DNA from: Acidobacteriota bacterium
GTDB lineage: Bacteria; Acidobacteriota; JAAYUB01
Length of the DNA stretch: 57,439 bases
Assembly: GCA_016935015.1 (NCBI GenBank)
Contig: JAFGRT010000102.1
Location: forward strand, 1-57,439
Direction: 5' to 3'
Part shown: in pieces, positions 1 through 10,500 of the stretch
Numbering within the stretch: the stretch's first letter is position 1
Layout: every line of letters begins with the position of its first letter
Notes under the pieces: model-generated
The model's database searches: none
Seen by the model: only the letters and a program-made list of their open reading frames with translations
Told to the model about the DNA's origin: nothing
Made by a program: the position numbers and the translations under genes

Positions 1-81
1 AAAAAAAATATGGAAGACTTACCCAAGACTAATGATGATGCAACATGCATACGGCATAAATTGTTGACGGAGGAACAGGTT

Positions 82-1269
82 ATGATCAGCATCATTGGAA
101 TGGTTCTGGTTGCATTTTCTATGATCCTGTTCATGGGTTATTCCATTTTCATCATCGCCAACCGCCGGCGCAGCATCCGGTACGACGCGTTGCCGCCGGA
201 ACGGCTGCATCGCGTCAGCATCCTCAAACCGGTCAAGAACCCGGCCCCTGGCTTTGCAGAGAATCTGGAGTCCTTCTTTCGGCTGGATTATCCCGATTAT
301 GAAATCCTGTTTGGAGTGGAGTCCCCGACAGAGCCGGCCCTGGCCGCCATCACGCGGCTGATGACCAAATATCCGGACATCCCGGTGGTCATCGTTCTGA
401 CCGGTCACCAGAAACCGGCCAATCCGAAAGTGGACAACCTGATGAAAATGGAGCGCCTCGCGACCGGAGAGCACTACTGGGTCGCCGACGCGGACGTCCA
501 TGTGGAACGCGACACCCTCAAGAGACTGATGCACGAGTACATCCTTCATGATTCCAAGCTGATTTTCTCGCCCATCCGCGGCGCCGGCGCCGAAACACTC
601 GGCAGCCTGGCCGACAACACCCATTTCAGCTATTTCGTGTCCGGCAATGTCATCGCCGGCTGGCAATTGTTCCGCCAGCAGATCACCGTCGGTAAATCCA
701 TGTTTCTGGAACGCCGCACGCTGGAGGAAAAATTCGGCGGCTTCGCTTATTTCCTGGACTTTCTGGCTGAGGACTACGTAATGGGTGAAACCTATGTCAA
801 AGCCGGCCTCCCGGTTTCCACCAACTGCACCTGGGTCACAGCCACCAACCGGCGGGGCACCCTCACGGCGTTTTACTCCCGCATGGCCCGCTGGTCGGTG
901 CTACGGTTCAACCTGAAGAAAATATACTACTTTTCCGAAATCCTGTTCCTGAATCCCCTGGTGATGAGCCTGTTGCTGCTGGTGCCCTTTTCCCCCCACG
1001 GCGGGTGGTGGATGCTGGGTGTGTTTGGGACGAAATTGTCCCTGGAATTCATCAATTTTCTGATTCTTCAACCCGCCGATAGAGTTCGGAGCCGCACGTG
1101 GCTGCTCTTTCCCCTGGCGGTGCTCCTCAAGGATATCCTGATTTTCGCGGCCTATCTCACACCGCTGTTCACCGACAAGGTCAATTGGCGGGGCCGCCAG
1201 ATTGTTGTGGGCAAAATGACCCGCATCGGGGCGGAAACGGCCATTCCCCTGCAGGAGCAGTTGAACTAG
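82..1269 (+). CDS. Family 21 glycosyltransferase (ceramide glucosyltransferase/HpnI-like)
   Basis: This 395-residue membrane glycosyltransferase probably moves a sugar from a nucleotide sugar onto a lipid acceptor at the inner membrane. An N-terminal membrane helix (about residues 3-27) precedes a GT-A domain with D136-A-D138, the E230-D231 pair and the RMARW motif at 267-271. These match the D1-D2-D3-(Q/R)xxRW pattern of ceramide glucosyltransferases and HpnI. Two or three C-terminal helices follow (about 285-375). The ATG at 82 was chosen over an upstream in-frame ATG at 10 because GGAGG at 69-73 sits 8 bases before it. The next gene starts 1 base after the stop, so the two are surely co-transcribed. 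The lipid acceptor cannot be read from sequence. Confidence 0.85.
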   Translation: MISIIGMVLVAFSMILFMGYSIFIIANRRRSIRYDALPPERLHRVSILKPVKNPAPGFAENLESFFRLDYPDYEILFGVESPTEPALAAITRLMTKYPDIPVVIVLTGHQKPANPKVDNLMKMERLATGEHYWVADADVHVERDTLKRLMHEYILHDSKLIFSPIRGAGAETLGSLADNTHFSYFVSGNVIAGWQLFRQQITVGKSMFLERRTLEEKFGGFAYFLDFLAEDYVMGETYVKAGLPVSTNCTWVTATNRRGTLTAFYSRMARWSVLRFNLKKIYYFSEILFLNPLVMSLLLLVPFSPHGGWWMLGVFGTKLSLEFINFLILQPADRVRSRTWLLFPLAVLLKDILIFAAYLTPLFTDKVNWRGRQIVVGKMTRIGAETAIPLQEQLN

Positions 1270-1270
1270 C

Positions 1271-2671
1271 GTGCAATCAGCATCCCTGACCGACCTATCC
1301 AACCGGGAGTCACCGCCCGAAATGCCCTCCGCAGCGGAGGGGGCCTGGGTGGTAGCCGTCCACATGGGTCTGGGTCACCTCCGCGCCGCCCACGGACTGC
1401 AGAATCTTGCCCATGGCCGACTCATCGTTTACGGCGATGACGACGAGTTTTGCCCCGCTCCGGAGCGACGCCTCTGGAAGCGTACCAAGCGGTTGTACTA
1501 TTTCCTGTCGCGGGCCATCGAATTCCCTCTGATCGGCAAGGCCCTGTTCGGCTTTCTCAACAAGATGCTCATGATCCCGCCCTTTTATCCCAACCGTGAT
1601 CTATCGCGCCCTTCCTGGTCGGTGCGTCTCATGACCTCCATGATCCGCGACTTCGGCCTGGGGGCGACCCTCATCCGGCGGATCAAGGAGTCGGGCCGGC
1701 CGTCGATCAGCACCTTCTACGCCACCGCCCTGGCCATCGATCGCCTGGTGGAGCAGAAAAAGGACAATTACCTGGTGATCACCGACACGGACCTGAACCG
1801 GATCTGGGTGCCCGAAGAACCGGAGCGCAGCACCATCCGGTACCTGGCGCCCTGTGCCCAGGTCAAAAAGCGGCTCCGATCCTATGGCATTCCCAAACAG
1901 AACATCTACGTGACGGGCTTCCCCCTGCCTGTGTCCAATCTCGGCAGCCGGCAAGGTCTCGAAATCCTCAAGGAGGACCTTTTTTGTCGGCTGGTGCGCC
2001 TGGATCCGCGCCGCGAATTCCATCACAAGCACAAGAAGGAAGTACTGCGCTACCTGGAACGTACGAATTGGCCGGCGGCCGAAGAGGAAGGAATTTTCAG
2101 CCTGACCTTTGCCGTGGGCGGTGCCGGTGTACAAACCGGGCTGGTGCGCCAGATCCTGAGCAGCCTGCGCGAAAAGATCAGTCAAAACCGGATCCGCGTT
2201 AACCTTTCGGCCGGGATCCGCACCGACGTACGGGATCGTTTCCTGGCCTATCTGGACGACACCGGCCTGACGCCCTACCTGGATGAACGGGTGCGGATTA
2301 TTTACCATGCCGATGCGATCCGCTTTTTCACCCTCTTCAACGAGGCCATGCGCACCACCGACGTCCTGTGGACCAAGCCCAGCGAGCTCTCCTTTTTCTG
2401 CGGCCTGGGCATTCCCATCCTCATCGCCCCGCACGTGGGGCACCAGGAAAAATGCAACGCCCGCTGGCTGCAGGAGATCCATGCCGGCCTGCGCCCACCG
2501 GGCGAGGCTCGCTATACCAACGAATGGCTCTTCGATCTGCGCAAGCGGGGCCGGCTGGCCGAAACCGCCTGGCAAGGCTTTCTGAATGCGCGCAAGCTGG
2601 GTGCCTATAAAATCGAGGAACTGGTCCGCTACGGCCGTTTTGAGGCGGGCAAAAAACCCCTGGAGAAATGA
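1271..2671 (+). CDS. GT28/MGDG-synthase-like glycosyltransferase (GT-B fold)
   Basis: This 466-residue protein resembles the monogalactosyldiacylglycerol synthase/MurG branch of GT-B glycosyltransferases, which glycosylate membrane lipids. Visible signs are an N-terminal H-M-G-L-G-H loop at 31-36, a central PCAQVKKRLRSYGIP segment (194-208) followed by VTGFP, a GGAG loop at 283-286, TKPSE at 368-372 and GHQEKCNARWL near 390-400. The last two match the nucleotide-sugar-binding KPSE and Q-x3-NA-x-L regions of the family. The start is uncertain: the GTG at 1271 has AGGAG 13 bases upstream, and an ATG at 1322 is a possible alternative that keeps the catalytic loop. It sits between a family 21 glycosyltransferase and a phosphoesterase, 4 bases before the latter. 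Confidence 0.72.
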   Translation: MQSASLTDLSNRESPPEMPSAAEGAWVVAVHMGLGHLRAAHGLQNLAHGRLIVYGDDDEFCPAPERRLWKRTKRLYYFLSRAIEFPLIGKALFGFLNKMLMIPPFYPNRDLSRPSWSVRLMTSMIRDFGLGATLIRRIKESGRPSISTFYATALAIDRLVEQKKDNYLVITDTDLNRIWVPEEPERSTIRYLAPCAQVKKRLRSYGIPKQNIYVTGFPLPVSNLGSRQGLEILKEDLFCRLVRLDPRREFHHKHKKEVLRYLERTNWPAAEEEGIFSLTFAVGGAGVQTGLVRQILSSLREKISQNRIRVNLSAGIRTDVRDRFLAYLDDTGLTPYLDERVRIIYHADAIRFFTLFNEAMRTTDVLWTKPSELSFFCGLGIPILIAPHVGHQEKCNARWLQEIHAGLRPPGEARYTNEWLFDLRKRGRLAETAWQGFLNARKLGAYKIEELVRYGRFEAGKKPLEK

Positions 2672-2675
2672 ACCG

Positions 2676-3425
2676 ATGAATATCCTGGTGATATCCGACT
2701 TGCATATCGGTCCGGAAGACCGTTATGATAGCTTCGGCTGGAGCAGCCGCGAGTTTATCACCACGTTGGATCTCCTGCGGGAGGAACACGAGATCGACCG
2801 GGTCGTGCTCAATGGCGACGTGTTCGAGTTATACCGTTACCACTACCTCGACATCATGGCCAACCGACCCGACCTGATCCGTTATTTCAAGGATCCGGCG
2901 ACCGTTTACATCCGGGGCAACCATGATTTTGCCAACGATTTCGCACAGGATCATCTGCTGATCCGGAACCGGGCCGGGAAAACGATCTTTATCGAACACG
3001 GTCACAACGCCGATTTCATCAACGGCACGCGCCTGGGGCGGATCATCGGGCTGTTTTCTTTTAAAATTCTCAAGTTGCTGGTGCGGAATGAATTTTTCCA
3101 TCGCCATTACCACCGTTTCCTGGAAAAAGACAGCCAGATCAATCATATCCCCCGGCGCTACAATTCCTATCCATATCTCAAGTACGCGCTCCATCGGTTG
3201 AAAGAATTCGACGTGGTGATCCTGGGACATACGCACAAAATGGAAATCCACAAAACGTACTACCTGAATCAGAAAAAGATCTACCTGAATACCGGCTCCT
3301 GCTCGCTGGGCCGATTCCAGGGCATTCTGCTGAACACGGAAACGCTGGAGTACGACATCATCAATACCCATCCCACGCAGCTGCGGCTGGTGAAAGGTAT
3401 CGCCGATGAGCCAGTTGCCGTCTGA
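2676..3425 (+). CDS. Calcineurin-like metallophosphoesterase (LpxH-like)
   Basis: This 249-residue cytoplasmic or membrane-associated metallophosphoesterase has the full metal-binding set. It shows DLHIG near residues 8-12, NGDVFEL (about 47-53), RGNHDF (about 78-83), EHGHNAD (about 106-112) and GHTHKME (about 185-191). The order and spacing fit the UDP-2,3-diacylglucosamine hydrolase (LpxH)/YbbF branch. A role in cleaving a lipid-linked or nucleotide-linked pyrophosphate is inferred from its place between lipid glycosyltransferases and a HAD phosphatase. The ATG at 2676 follows GGAGA at 2662-2666 and lies 4 bases after the previous stop. An earlier in-frame ATG at 2586 would overlap the previous gene by 86 bases and was not used. 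Confidence 0.8.
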   Translation: MNILVISDLHIGPEDRYDSFGWSSREFITTLDLLREEHEIDRVVLNGDVFELYRYHYLDIMANRPDLIRYFKDPATVYIRGNHDFANDFAQDHLLIRNRAGKTIFIEHGHNADFINGTRLGRIIGLFSFKILKLLVRNEFFHRHYHRFLEKDSQINHIPRRYNSYPYLKYALHRLKEFDVVILGHTHKMEIHKTYYLNQKKIYLNTGSCSLGRFQGILLNTETLEYDIINTHPTQLRLVKGIADEPVAV

Positions 3426-4422
3426 GTCCAATTGGACATCGGATAATCGGAAACGCATTAACCTCCTCTTGCAGGAAATCACATCAATGGACCGAACCGT
3501 CGGACATCCCCAACCGGTGGCCCTGGTGGATTTCGATCACACCACCATACAGGGCGACCTGGCCGAGGCTTTCCTGGACGCCTGTCTCGTCACGGAGCGC
3601 GTGCCCCGGCCGCCGGCGGGCGACTGGCGGCGCAGCAGCCGCTTTCTGACGGCCGAGGCGGCGGAGCGTCTCAACGCCCTCAGCCGTCACGCGGGTCTGT
3701 CGGATGCCACCCTGCCGACCCGACGTCATCCGGAACTGGCCGAAGAGATCATGTGTATCTATTTCCAGTGGCGGACCACCGCCGATGCGCCGGCTTTCAC
3801 TGGTTATGACCCGGACTACATCCAGCCGGCCTATGCCTGGAGCAGCCAGTTGTTCAGCGGCTACACCCCTCACCAGATCCGCACTCTGGCCCGGCAGGTC
3901 ATCGGCGAACGACTGGCGGCCGGCCGAAACGAATTCTCACCCTATGGCCGCCCCTGGGGCATCCCCGGCTGGTTGCGCATCCAGCCCAAGACATTGGCCC
4001 TGCTGCAAATTTTGAAACAGGCGGGTGTCGACATCTGGCTGGTCTCTTCCACCATGGAGTTGCTGATCCGCACCTTCGCCGAGTATCTGGCGGTGCCCCT
4101 CTGTGGAATTATCGGTTGCCGGTTGGCCACGGACATGGGCGGACGTCTCACGCCGGAACCGGCCCACTGGCTGGAAGAGGGCTCCGTTCACCAGCCCATC
4201 ATGCCCTTCAAGCGCGGCAAGGCCTATTTTATCCGGCAGGAAATCATCGCCGGGGAGAGCGCCGTGCCCGTCATCGGCATTGGCGACTCGCTGAATGATT
4301 TTTACATGCTGAAGGAATGCCGGGGCTTACGGATCATCCTCGGCCGGCGAGATCCGGAACTCCAGGCCGCCGCCGCCCGGGACGGCGCCGACAACTGGCT
4401 GGTGGAGGCCGTGGACGGGTGA
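3406..4422 (+). CDS. HAD-superfamily phosphatase (SerB/PSPase-like)
   Basis: This is a haloacid-dehalogenase-type phosphatase of up to 338 residues. It shows motif I VDFDHTT (nucleophile D42, acid D44 when counted from 3406), motif II VSSTME, the conserved Lys in RGKAYF and motif IV GIGDSLND. The long cap between motifs I and II suits the phosphoserine phosphatase-like C1 cap group. Two starts are possible: the ATG at 3406, preceded by AAAGG and overlapping the previous gene by 20 bases, or the ATG at 3487, preceded by AGGA. The shorter form (311 residues) puts the nucleophile at the usual distance from the N terminus. It closes the four-gene glycolipid-like operon and probably removes a phosphate from an intermediate. 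The substrate is unknown. Confidence 0.75.
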   Translation: MSQLPSESNWTSDNRKRINLLLQEITSMDRTVGHPQPVALVDFDHTTIQGDLAEAFLDACLVTERVPRPPAGDWRRSSRFLTAEAAERLNALSRHAGLSDATLPTRRHPELAEEIMCIYFQWRTTADAPAFTGYDPDYIQPAYAWSSQLFSGYTPHQIRTLARQVIGERLAAGRNEFSPYGRPWGIPGWLRIQPKTLALLQILKQAGVDIWLVSSTMELLIRTFAEYLAVPLCGIIGCRLATDMGGRLTPEPAHWLEEGSVHQPIMPFKRGKAYFIRQEIIAGESAVPVIGIGDSLNDFYMLKECRGLRIILGRRDPELQAAAARDGADNWLVEAVDG

Positions 4423-4562
4423 CGACCCCTGTGGCCCGGGATTTCCGATCCTTGCCGGACCTGGGCGGGACATTGTCGGCCCCCCGCAGTCCCTGTGCCG
4501 CGGGAGACGACCGGGACCCCGGCAACCGTATCCACGCATCTCAATATAGCAAGGCAGATCGT

Positions 4563-7298
4563 ATGAGCCCGACAATGCGCATCACAGGCGGCATCATGAT
4601 CTGGCTGATCGTCTTCGGCCATTGGGGGATCAGCGACCCAGCGGTCTGTCCAGCCGGGGAGCCGGCTGAGACGGCGACAGACAGTCCGCCGCCAGCGACC
4701 GTCGTATCCCCGGCGGCAGCGGATACGGACGCTGTCCGACGCCTCATGGACGATATCCGGCCGCTGATGGAACCGAACCATTGGCCTTTCGCGGCCGCCT
4801 GCCTGGAACGGCCGGACATCGCCCGCCTGATCCGCGCCGATTTTTCCCGCATGTCCACCATTTGGCGACGCATCTCCCGGGCGGCTACCATCGGTACCGG
4901 TTCCACCTTTCTCATCCTGCAGGAAGATGCCGTGGCCAGTGTGTTCTGCGCCCGGCCGGAGGCGGTGGCGGACATGGTAGCCATCACCGGTCGGCATGCC
5001 TTTCATGCCCTGGTGTTGTTGCGTGATCCAGTCCTGGCCGAACAGTTCACTGCCCGGCCCGATCTTTTCACCCGCCGCCTCCACCGGATGGTGGCGGCGG
5101 CGACCCCGAACGTACGGGAAGTGCTGCATGCCTGCCAGAACCCCCTCCTGCGCCCGCTCCTGACCGCGCAGCCGGCCGAAATCCTCCGTCTGGTGGAATG
5201 CGCCGGGGAGACGGCACCGGCCGCCCTGGCGGCGCTCTGCCAACCGGAACTGCAGGATGCCTTCCATCGGAATCCGTCCGAGACCGTGACCCGCCTGTGC
5301 CGTCTGCCGCACGCCGCCAATTTCCTGGGCGAAAATGTGTGGCGCCTGATGAGGTCCCCGCCCCTGGCCGCGCTGCTCCTGCAGGCGCCGGAGACGATGG
5401 ACCTGCGGCTAAACCGGTTGGACCGGGAAATGGACGGCCGTGGGGCCGAAGCGTGTATCGCCTTGGGGAACCCGTCGCTGGGCAAATGGCTGGTCGCCAA
5501 TCCCGATGCTTGCCTCGGGGCGTTGCGCCAATTGACCGATATCGCCGGCCTGGACGCGCCCGAGTTGATGTCCCTGCTGGCTCACGAGTCCGTCGGTGCG
5601 TCCCTGGTGGCCGATCCGCCGGAGTTTATTGAACGGGTCCGACGGCTGAGCCGGGCCGCGGGAATGGATGCCGATACCGCCTTCACCGCCCTGGCCGCGC
5701 CCGAAATTGCTCCGTTGCTGGTGAGCCATCCTTCTGAATGCCTGGCTCTGGCCGAGGAGGTGGGGCGGGCGGCGGGAGCGGCGTTTGATGCGCTGCGAAA
5801 TCCCCTTCTGAATGAATCCTTTCGTCGCGATCCCGCTGCCGTGACCGACGGATTGATCCAGATCCGACGGGTGAGTGAAGATCACACCGCCGCAGTATTT
5901 GAATGGTTGGCGGCCGCCGAACCGGCCCGGCGCTTCCTGCAGGACCGACAAGGACTGCTATACGCCCTGACCCTGCTGCATCAGGCGCTCGGGCCCCGCA
6001 GCGGCGACGTGATCCGTTCACTCGACAATGCGCAGCTGACCCCTTTTTTCCTGGACAATCCGCGGCCGGCGGTCTATCGGTGGCAACGGATCGCCCACCG
6101 GGCGGGTGACTACGCATCGGTGGCGCTGGGCATCCTGGCCGAACCCGAGCTGGCGGAGCTGTTCATTGCCGATCCGGACCGGCTATACGACTGGATCAGC
6201 CGTATCGTCAAAGGTGCCGGCGCCGGACCGGCATTGCAGTATCTGGCGGAGACAAGCGGACGGGAGTTGTGGCGGTGCGAACCGGCCGTCTACCTCCAGC
6301 TGGCGACGGTCTTTCGTAACATGACTCCCGCCGCCGTGGAACTTCTGGTGTCGCCGCCCACTGCCCCCCTGATCCGGCGGGTTCTGGCGGCGGAGCCGTC
6401 ATTGACGACGGACGCCCTGTACGGCCTCGTCTTCTCCCTGCGCGAAGCCGCCCGGGACCCCCGTCTGGCCGGCAATGCCGCCGAAATGACGGAATTGTGC
6501 CGGCGCCTGTCTCCGGCGGAGATCCCCGCCCTGCCGCTCAGTTATCTCACCGATTCCGTCACCGCGGCCGGGACGACAGCCGAAAAAACCGCCCTGCTCA
6601 AAGATATGGCCCGCGTCTTCGACGAGTTGAATCTGGCCAATTTTCAACGCTACACCCCGGCCCTCCTGGAAAACGTATACGGTACCGTCACCCGGCCGCC
6701 CCGTGCGGACCAACGTCTGGCCCTCATCATGGTCAGCCGCAACGATCCCGGCGAGGCGTTCGCCGAGGACAAGCGCACCTATCGGTCCCTGCTGGACCAG
6801 GGGTACAACCTGATCATCTGCGAGTCGGACAGCGACCGGGAACTGGCCGAGCGCTTGTGTCACGGCGGCGTCCGCGGCGACAGTCCGCTGGCGCATACCC
6901 GCCGCCTCGACCTGCTTGTCATCGGCGGCCACGGCACCGCCGACGCCATCAACCTGGGGGCCGGCTGTGGATCCGGCTACGATCTCGATTTATCCGATTT
7001 CCGCTGGCTGCGGGATCTTCCCTGGCCGGACCTGCTGGCGCCGGACGCCGCGGTGCTGCTGTTCTCCTGCTTCACCGGGGCCGACGATGTCGCCGCCCCG
7101 CGCAAATATTCTCCGGCCGGGGGTGAACATGATTTCGCCAACATCATGGAGATGTTCGCCCGAGTGACGGAACGGACGGTCTTCGCGCCGCGCCTCGCCA
7201 CCGGTGTCGGATGGCTCGATTTTGGTCCGGATGGAAATGTCCGGCAGGTTCACTACTGGGATCTAGCGGCCGGCAACTGTTCACCGGGATCCCGCTAA
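4563..7298 (+). CDS. Secreted helical-repeat protein with C-terminal caspase-like (clan CD) domain
   Basis: I do not recognise this 911-residue protein as any named family. It begins with a hydrophobic signal segment (about residues 5-24). A Pro/Ala/Thr-rich linker follows, then about 15 degenerate repeats of 33-40 residues covering roughly residues 70-640. Each repeat follows a pattern like ALxxPxLaxlFxxxPxxxxxxLxRlxxxAG, which suggests an alpha solenoid. The C-terminal part (about 725-890) has VIGGHGT with His790 and LLFSCFTG with Cys836. Spacing and context resemble the His/Cys dyad of caspase/CHAT/gingipain-type peptidases. The ATG at 4563 follows AAGG at 4551-4554; the frame is open back to 4317 but would overlap the HAD gene. 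Export is inferred from the signal. Activity and partners are unknown. Confidence 0.72.
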   Translation: MSPTMRITGGIMIWLIVFGHWGISDPAVCPAGEPAETATDSPPPATVVSPAAADTDAVRRLMDDIRPLMEPNHWPFAAACLERPDIARLIRADFSRMSTIWRRISRAATIGTGSTFLILQEDAVASVFCARPEAVADMVAITGRHAFHALVLLRDPVLAEQFTARPDLFTRRLHRMVAAATPNVREVLHACQNPLLRPLLTAQPAEILRLVECAGETAPAALAALCQPELQDAFHRNPSETVTRLCRLPHAANFLGENVWRLMRSPPLAALLLQAPETMDLRLNRLDREMDGRGAEACIALGNPSLGKWLVANPDACLGALRQLTDIAGLDAPELMSLLAHESVGASLVADPPEFIERVRRLSRAAGMDADTAFTALAAPEIAPLLVSHPSECLALAEEVGRAAGAAFDALRNPLLNESFRRDPAAVTDGLIQIRRVSEDHTAAVFEWLAAAEPARRFLQDRQGLLYALTLLHQALGPRSGDVIRSLDNAQLTPFFLDNPRPAVYRWQRIAHRAGDYASVALGILAEPELAELFIADPDRLYDWISRIVKGAGAGPALQYLAETSGRELWRCEPAVYLQLATVFRNMTPAAVELLVSPPTAPLIRRVLAAEPSLTTDALYGLVFSLREAARDPRLAGNAAEMTELCRRLSPAEIPALPLSYLTDSVTAAGTTAEKTALLKDMARVFDELNLANFQRYTPALLENVYGTVTRPPRADQRLALIMVSRNDPGEAFAEDKRTYRSLLDQGYNLIICESDSDRELAERLCHGGVRGDSPLAHTRRLDLLVIGGHGTADAINLGAGCGSGYDLDLSDFRWLRDLPWPDLLAPDAAVLLFSCFTGADDVAAPRKYSPAGGEHDFANIMEMFARVTERTVFAPRLATGVGWLDFGPDGNVRQVHYWDLAAGNCSPGSR

Positions 7299-7439
7299 GC
7301 CGTTGTCTGCCCGTGCGTGCCGTGGCGGTCGGCACAACCAGGACTTCACCGCGCCTCTTCATGGTACCCCTCCCCGGGAAACCGGAGACAACAATTGAGG
7401 CGCCGCTGTCGATAACCCCTGTGGTCCCCTTTTGGCGTA

Positions 7440-7448
7440 TGCTAAAAT
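7440..7448 (+). promoter_or_regulatory. Extended -10 promoter candidate for the propeller gene
   Basis: TG-C-TAAAAT is an extended -10 element about 110 bases before the ATG at 7557. No good -35 hexamer is seen, which extended -10 promoters can lack. The 258-base gap 7299-7556 holds little else that I can name. Confidence 0.4.
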
Positions 7449-7556
7449 AGGGCAGATGATTTCACAACCAGGTCGGTCGAATCCATCTTGCAACGGTTTT
7501 TACTTTTTTTGACCTCCGGAGTCACCTGGTTGAGACGTTTCCCGGGAGGAAAAGCC

Positions 7557-10500
7557 ATGAATGGTCGGATGGCGATCGTGGCCGTGCTGACCGGCCTTCT
7601 GATTCTGCCGTCGGCGGTATTCGCCGGAATCTGGACCAGCAACGGCCCCTACGGCGGCAGCATCCAACAGATCTGGGTCAATCCGGTTCATCCCAACAAA
7701 ATGCTGGCTGTGGTCCAGGACGGGGGATGCTTTCAAACCAAGAACTGGGGCACCAGCTGGACCGCCATCGGGGCTCTGCCGAGGACGATCGGCGCCCTGG
7801 CCGGTGATGATCGGGCCCGGCGCATCTATGTCAGCTCCGGTCTGAACTTCTATCGAAGCCTGGACCAGGCCGAAACCTGGGAATTGCTGGCCTCGCTCCC
7901 TTCCACAGCCACCTGCCTGGCCCTTCATCCGGGCAGCGACAAGATTCTCTATCTGGGTACACTTCAGGGCCTGAAAAAAAGCAGCGACGGCGGCAGCAGC
8001 TGGCAGGATGTCGGCTCTTCACTCCCCAAGGAGCAGATCGAATCGGTCGTCGTGGATCCCTTCAACAACAACATCGTATATGCCAGTGTCAACAACGAGG
8101 GCGTATTCAAGTCCTCCAACTCCGGCAGCTACTGGACAGCCATCTATGACAGTTCGGCCTGGTTTCCACAAGTGGCCTGTCATCCGCGCATCCGTAACCG
8201 GCTATACATGTGCACGTGGTCGCCCCCCTATTTCGCCGTCAGCACCAATGGCGGTACCAGCTGGGAAGCCGCGCCCAGCGGCTCCTTTTTCGATGATCTG
8301 GTGGCCGATCCCTTCATGGACAATGTTCTCTACACCAACAGTCTGCGTGGTTTGTTCAAGAGCATCGACTTCGGGGAAACCTGGGAAAAGATCCTGTCGG
8401 TGGAGGGACATGCCGTTGCCGTCGATCCATCGGAATCCGGGATTCTCTATGCCGGAACCCTGGCGGGCGTGCTTCGCAGCAGTGACGGCGGAGCCACTTG
8501 GTTCCCGGCGACCGCCGGCATCAACGAAGTGGACAAGTGCATTGCTGTCGACCCCGGCAACCCCGGCACGGTCTACGTGGGGGACGAAGCCAACAATATT
8601 TTCCGGAGTACGGACGGCGGCGTCACCTGGACCATGCTCCCCTTCGACCATGGCTCGAACGCCGTTGCGTCCCTTTTGGTATATCCGAACGATCCGGACG
8701 TCTTGCTGGCCACCACCAATGGCTACCTCTATCGGAGCGCCGATGGTGGCTGGACCTGGGACGACGTCCTGAGCGGCTATATTTACGCCACCGCCGTCGA
8801 ACCGGTTCCGCCCTACAAGATCTATGCCTGTTCCGGCTGGCCCTACTGGAGTTACGCCTTCACGGGAATTCACACCAGCACCGACGGCGGCAAGACTTGG
8901 CAATACCTGGGCCTGGAGGGCATCAACATCACCAATCTGGCCATCGATCCCGCCAATCCGAAACAGCTGTTCGCCGGCGGCGACGACGGCCTGTACCGGA
9001 GCGAGAACGGCGGCTCAGCCTGGTCCCCGCTCAATCTGGGTGTTTCCGAGCCGAAAGTGGACTGCCTGGTCATCGATCCCCGGAATCCCCAGATCCTGTA
9101 CGCCGGCGTCCGCAACCAGGGCGTCTACCGCTCTTCCAACAGCGGGAATAGCTGGCTTCAGCGGAACACCGGCCTGAACGATCTGCGGGTGGAAAGCCTG
9201 GCCGTGGACCCCGAAACATCCACGACGATCTATGCCGGAACGTATTCCGACGGACTCTATATCAGCGGAAACAGCGGTCAGAGCTGGAGCCTGGCCAGCC
9301 CGATCCTGAACGATATGCAAATATGGGCGTTGCAGTTCGATGCCGGACCGCCCAAGCGGCTCTATGCCGGCACCAATTACGGACTGCGCGTCAACACCAT
9401 CACCGACGACCCGGCCGTCATGGTGGACCACCGCTCGAATCAGGTGGGGAGCGTCAACAAAAATTCCCCCTCACAGCTTCTGCCGGCCACCTACCTGACC
9501 CTGGGGCTGCTGCCCGACACGTTTCCCAATGCCTCTTTCAACGAACCGGTACTCATCGAAATGATGCTGCCGCAGGGGACTCGGCTCAGCCAGACCCTGG
9601 CCGACGGCGTCTTCTCCACCAAGGGGGAAAATCCGTTGCTGAATCAAAAAACCCCTCCGCTGGCACTGTCCGAATACATGTTCAATCCGGCCTCCCAGCG
9701 ATATGAACCGTTGGACGACACCGCGGCTCCGGCTGAAATCGACGAGCGGGCGGTGGAGCTGTTTCGCTACGTGGCCGGGGAGAATGCCATCTGGCTCCGG
9801 GTGAACGTCAGCACCACTGAATTCCAACCTGGTTCGCCGGACCGTTTCCTGGGCGTCACCATCGGCCTGGGCGGAGGCGTATGGCCGCCCAACGAGGCCA
9901 GCAACTGGGGCTCGGACGGCGTTCACCGTCAGGCCAACACCCAGTTTTTCGCCGATGTCCGCAACTACGATTTCGCCACGGCGGGGTACCGGCTGACGGT
10001 GAGCCTGCGCGCGCTTTACCAACAGACGGGCCAGCTGGTGGGCACGGAATTCCAGCCTTCCGAGATTACCCTGTTCAACCTGGATCCCGGCCTGGAAAAC
10101 GACAAATATGTCAGCTCTCCTGTCGGTCCGTCCATCAAGGATTTCGACACCGCCGACCTGAACCAGGACGGCTATGAGGATATGGTCAGCGTCGACGGCG
10201 AGAATGAATGGATTACCTGGGTCCTGGGCCAGCCGGACGGCAGTTTCGGCACCGTCGAACAGCTGAACGTGCCGGGCATCATTCCCGTCACCGTGGATCT
10301 GATGGATTTCACCGGACCGGGAAGCAAACCGGACGGGCGTCCCGAACTGGTTTTCAGCAGCCTATCCGGAACCATTTACTATATGTACTGGCCTTCCGTC
10401 TGGAGCAAAGGATCTGCCGCCGGCGAGATGATCCCCGTCCAAGTGACCAAGCTGGCCGTTGCCCCTTCCGCCACCATGGTGCAGGATGTGAACCATGATA

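Noticed and set aside
1323-1341. Hairpin CCCTCCGC/GCGGAGGG
   Set aside because: It lies in the N-terminal coding part of the GT28-like gene with almost no loop and no T tract, so a terminator is unlikely.
4317-4562. 82-codon extension of the caspase-like protein
   Set aside because: It overlaps the HAD gene and is Arg/Gly/Pro-rich. The ATG at 4563 has a ribosome-binding site and a following signal segment.
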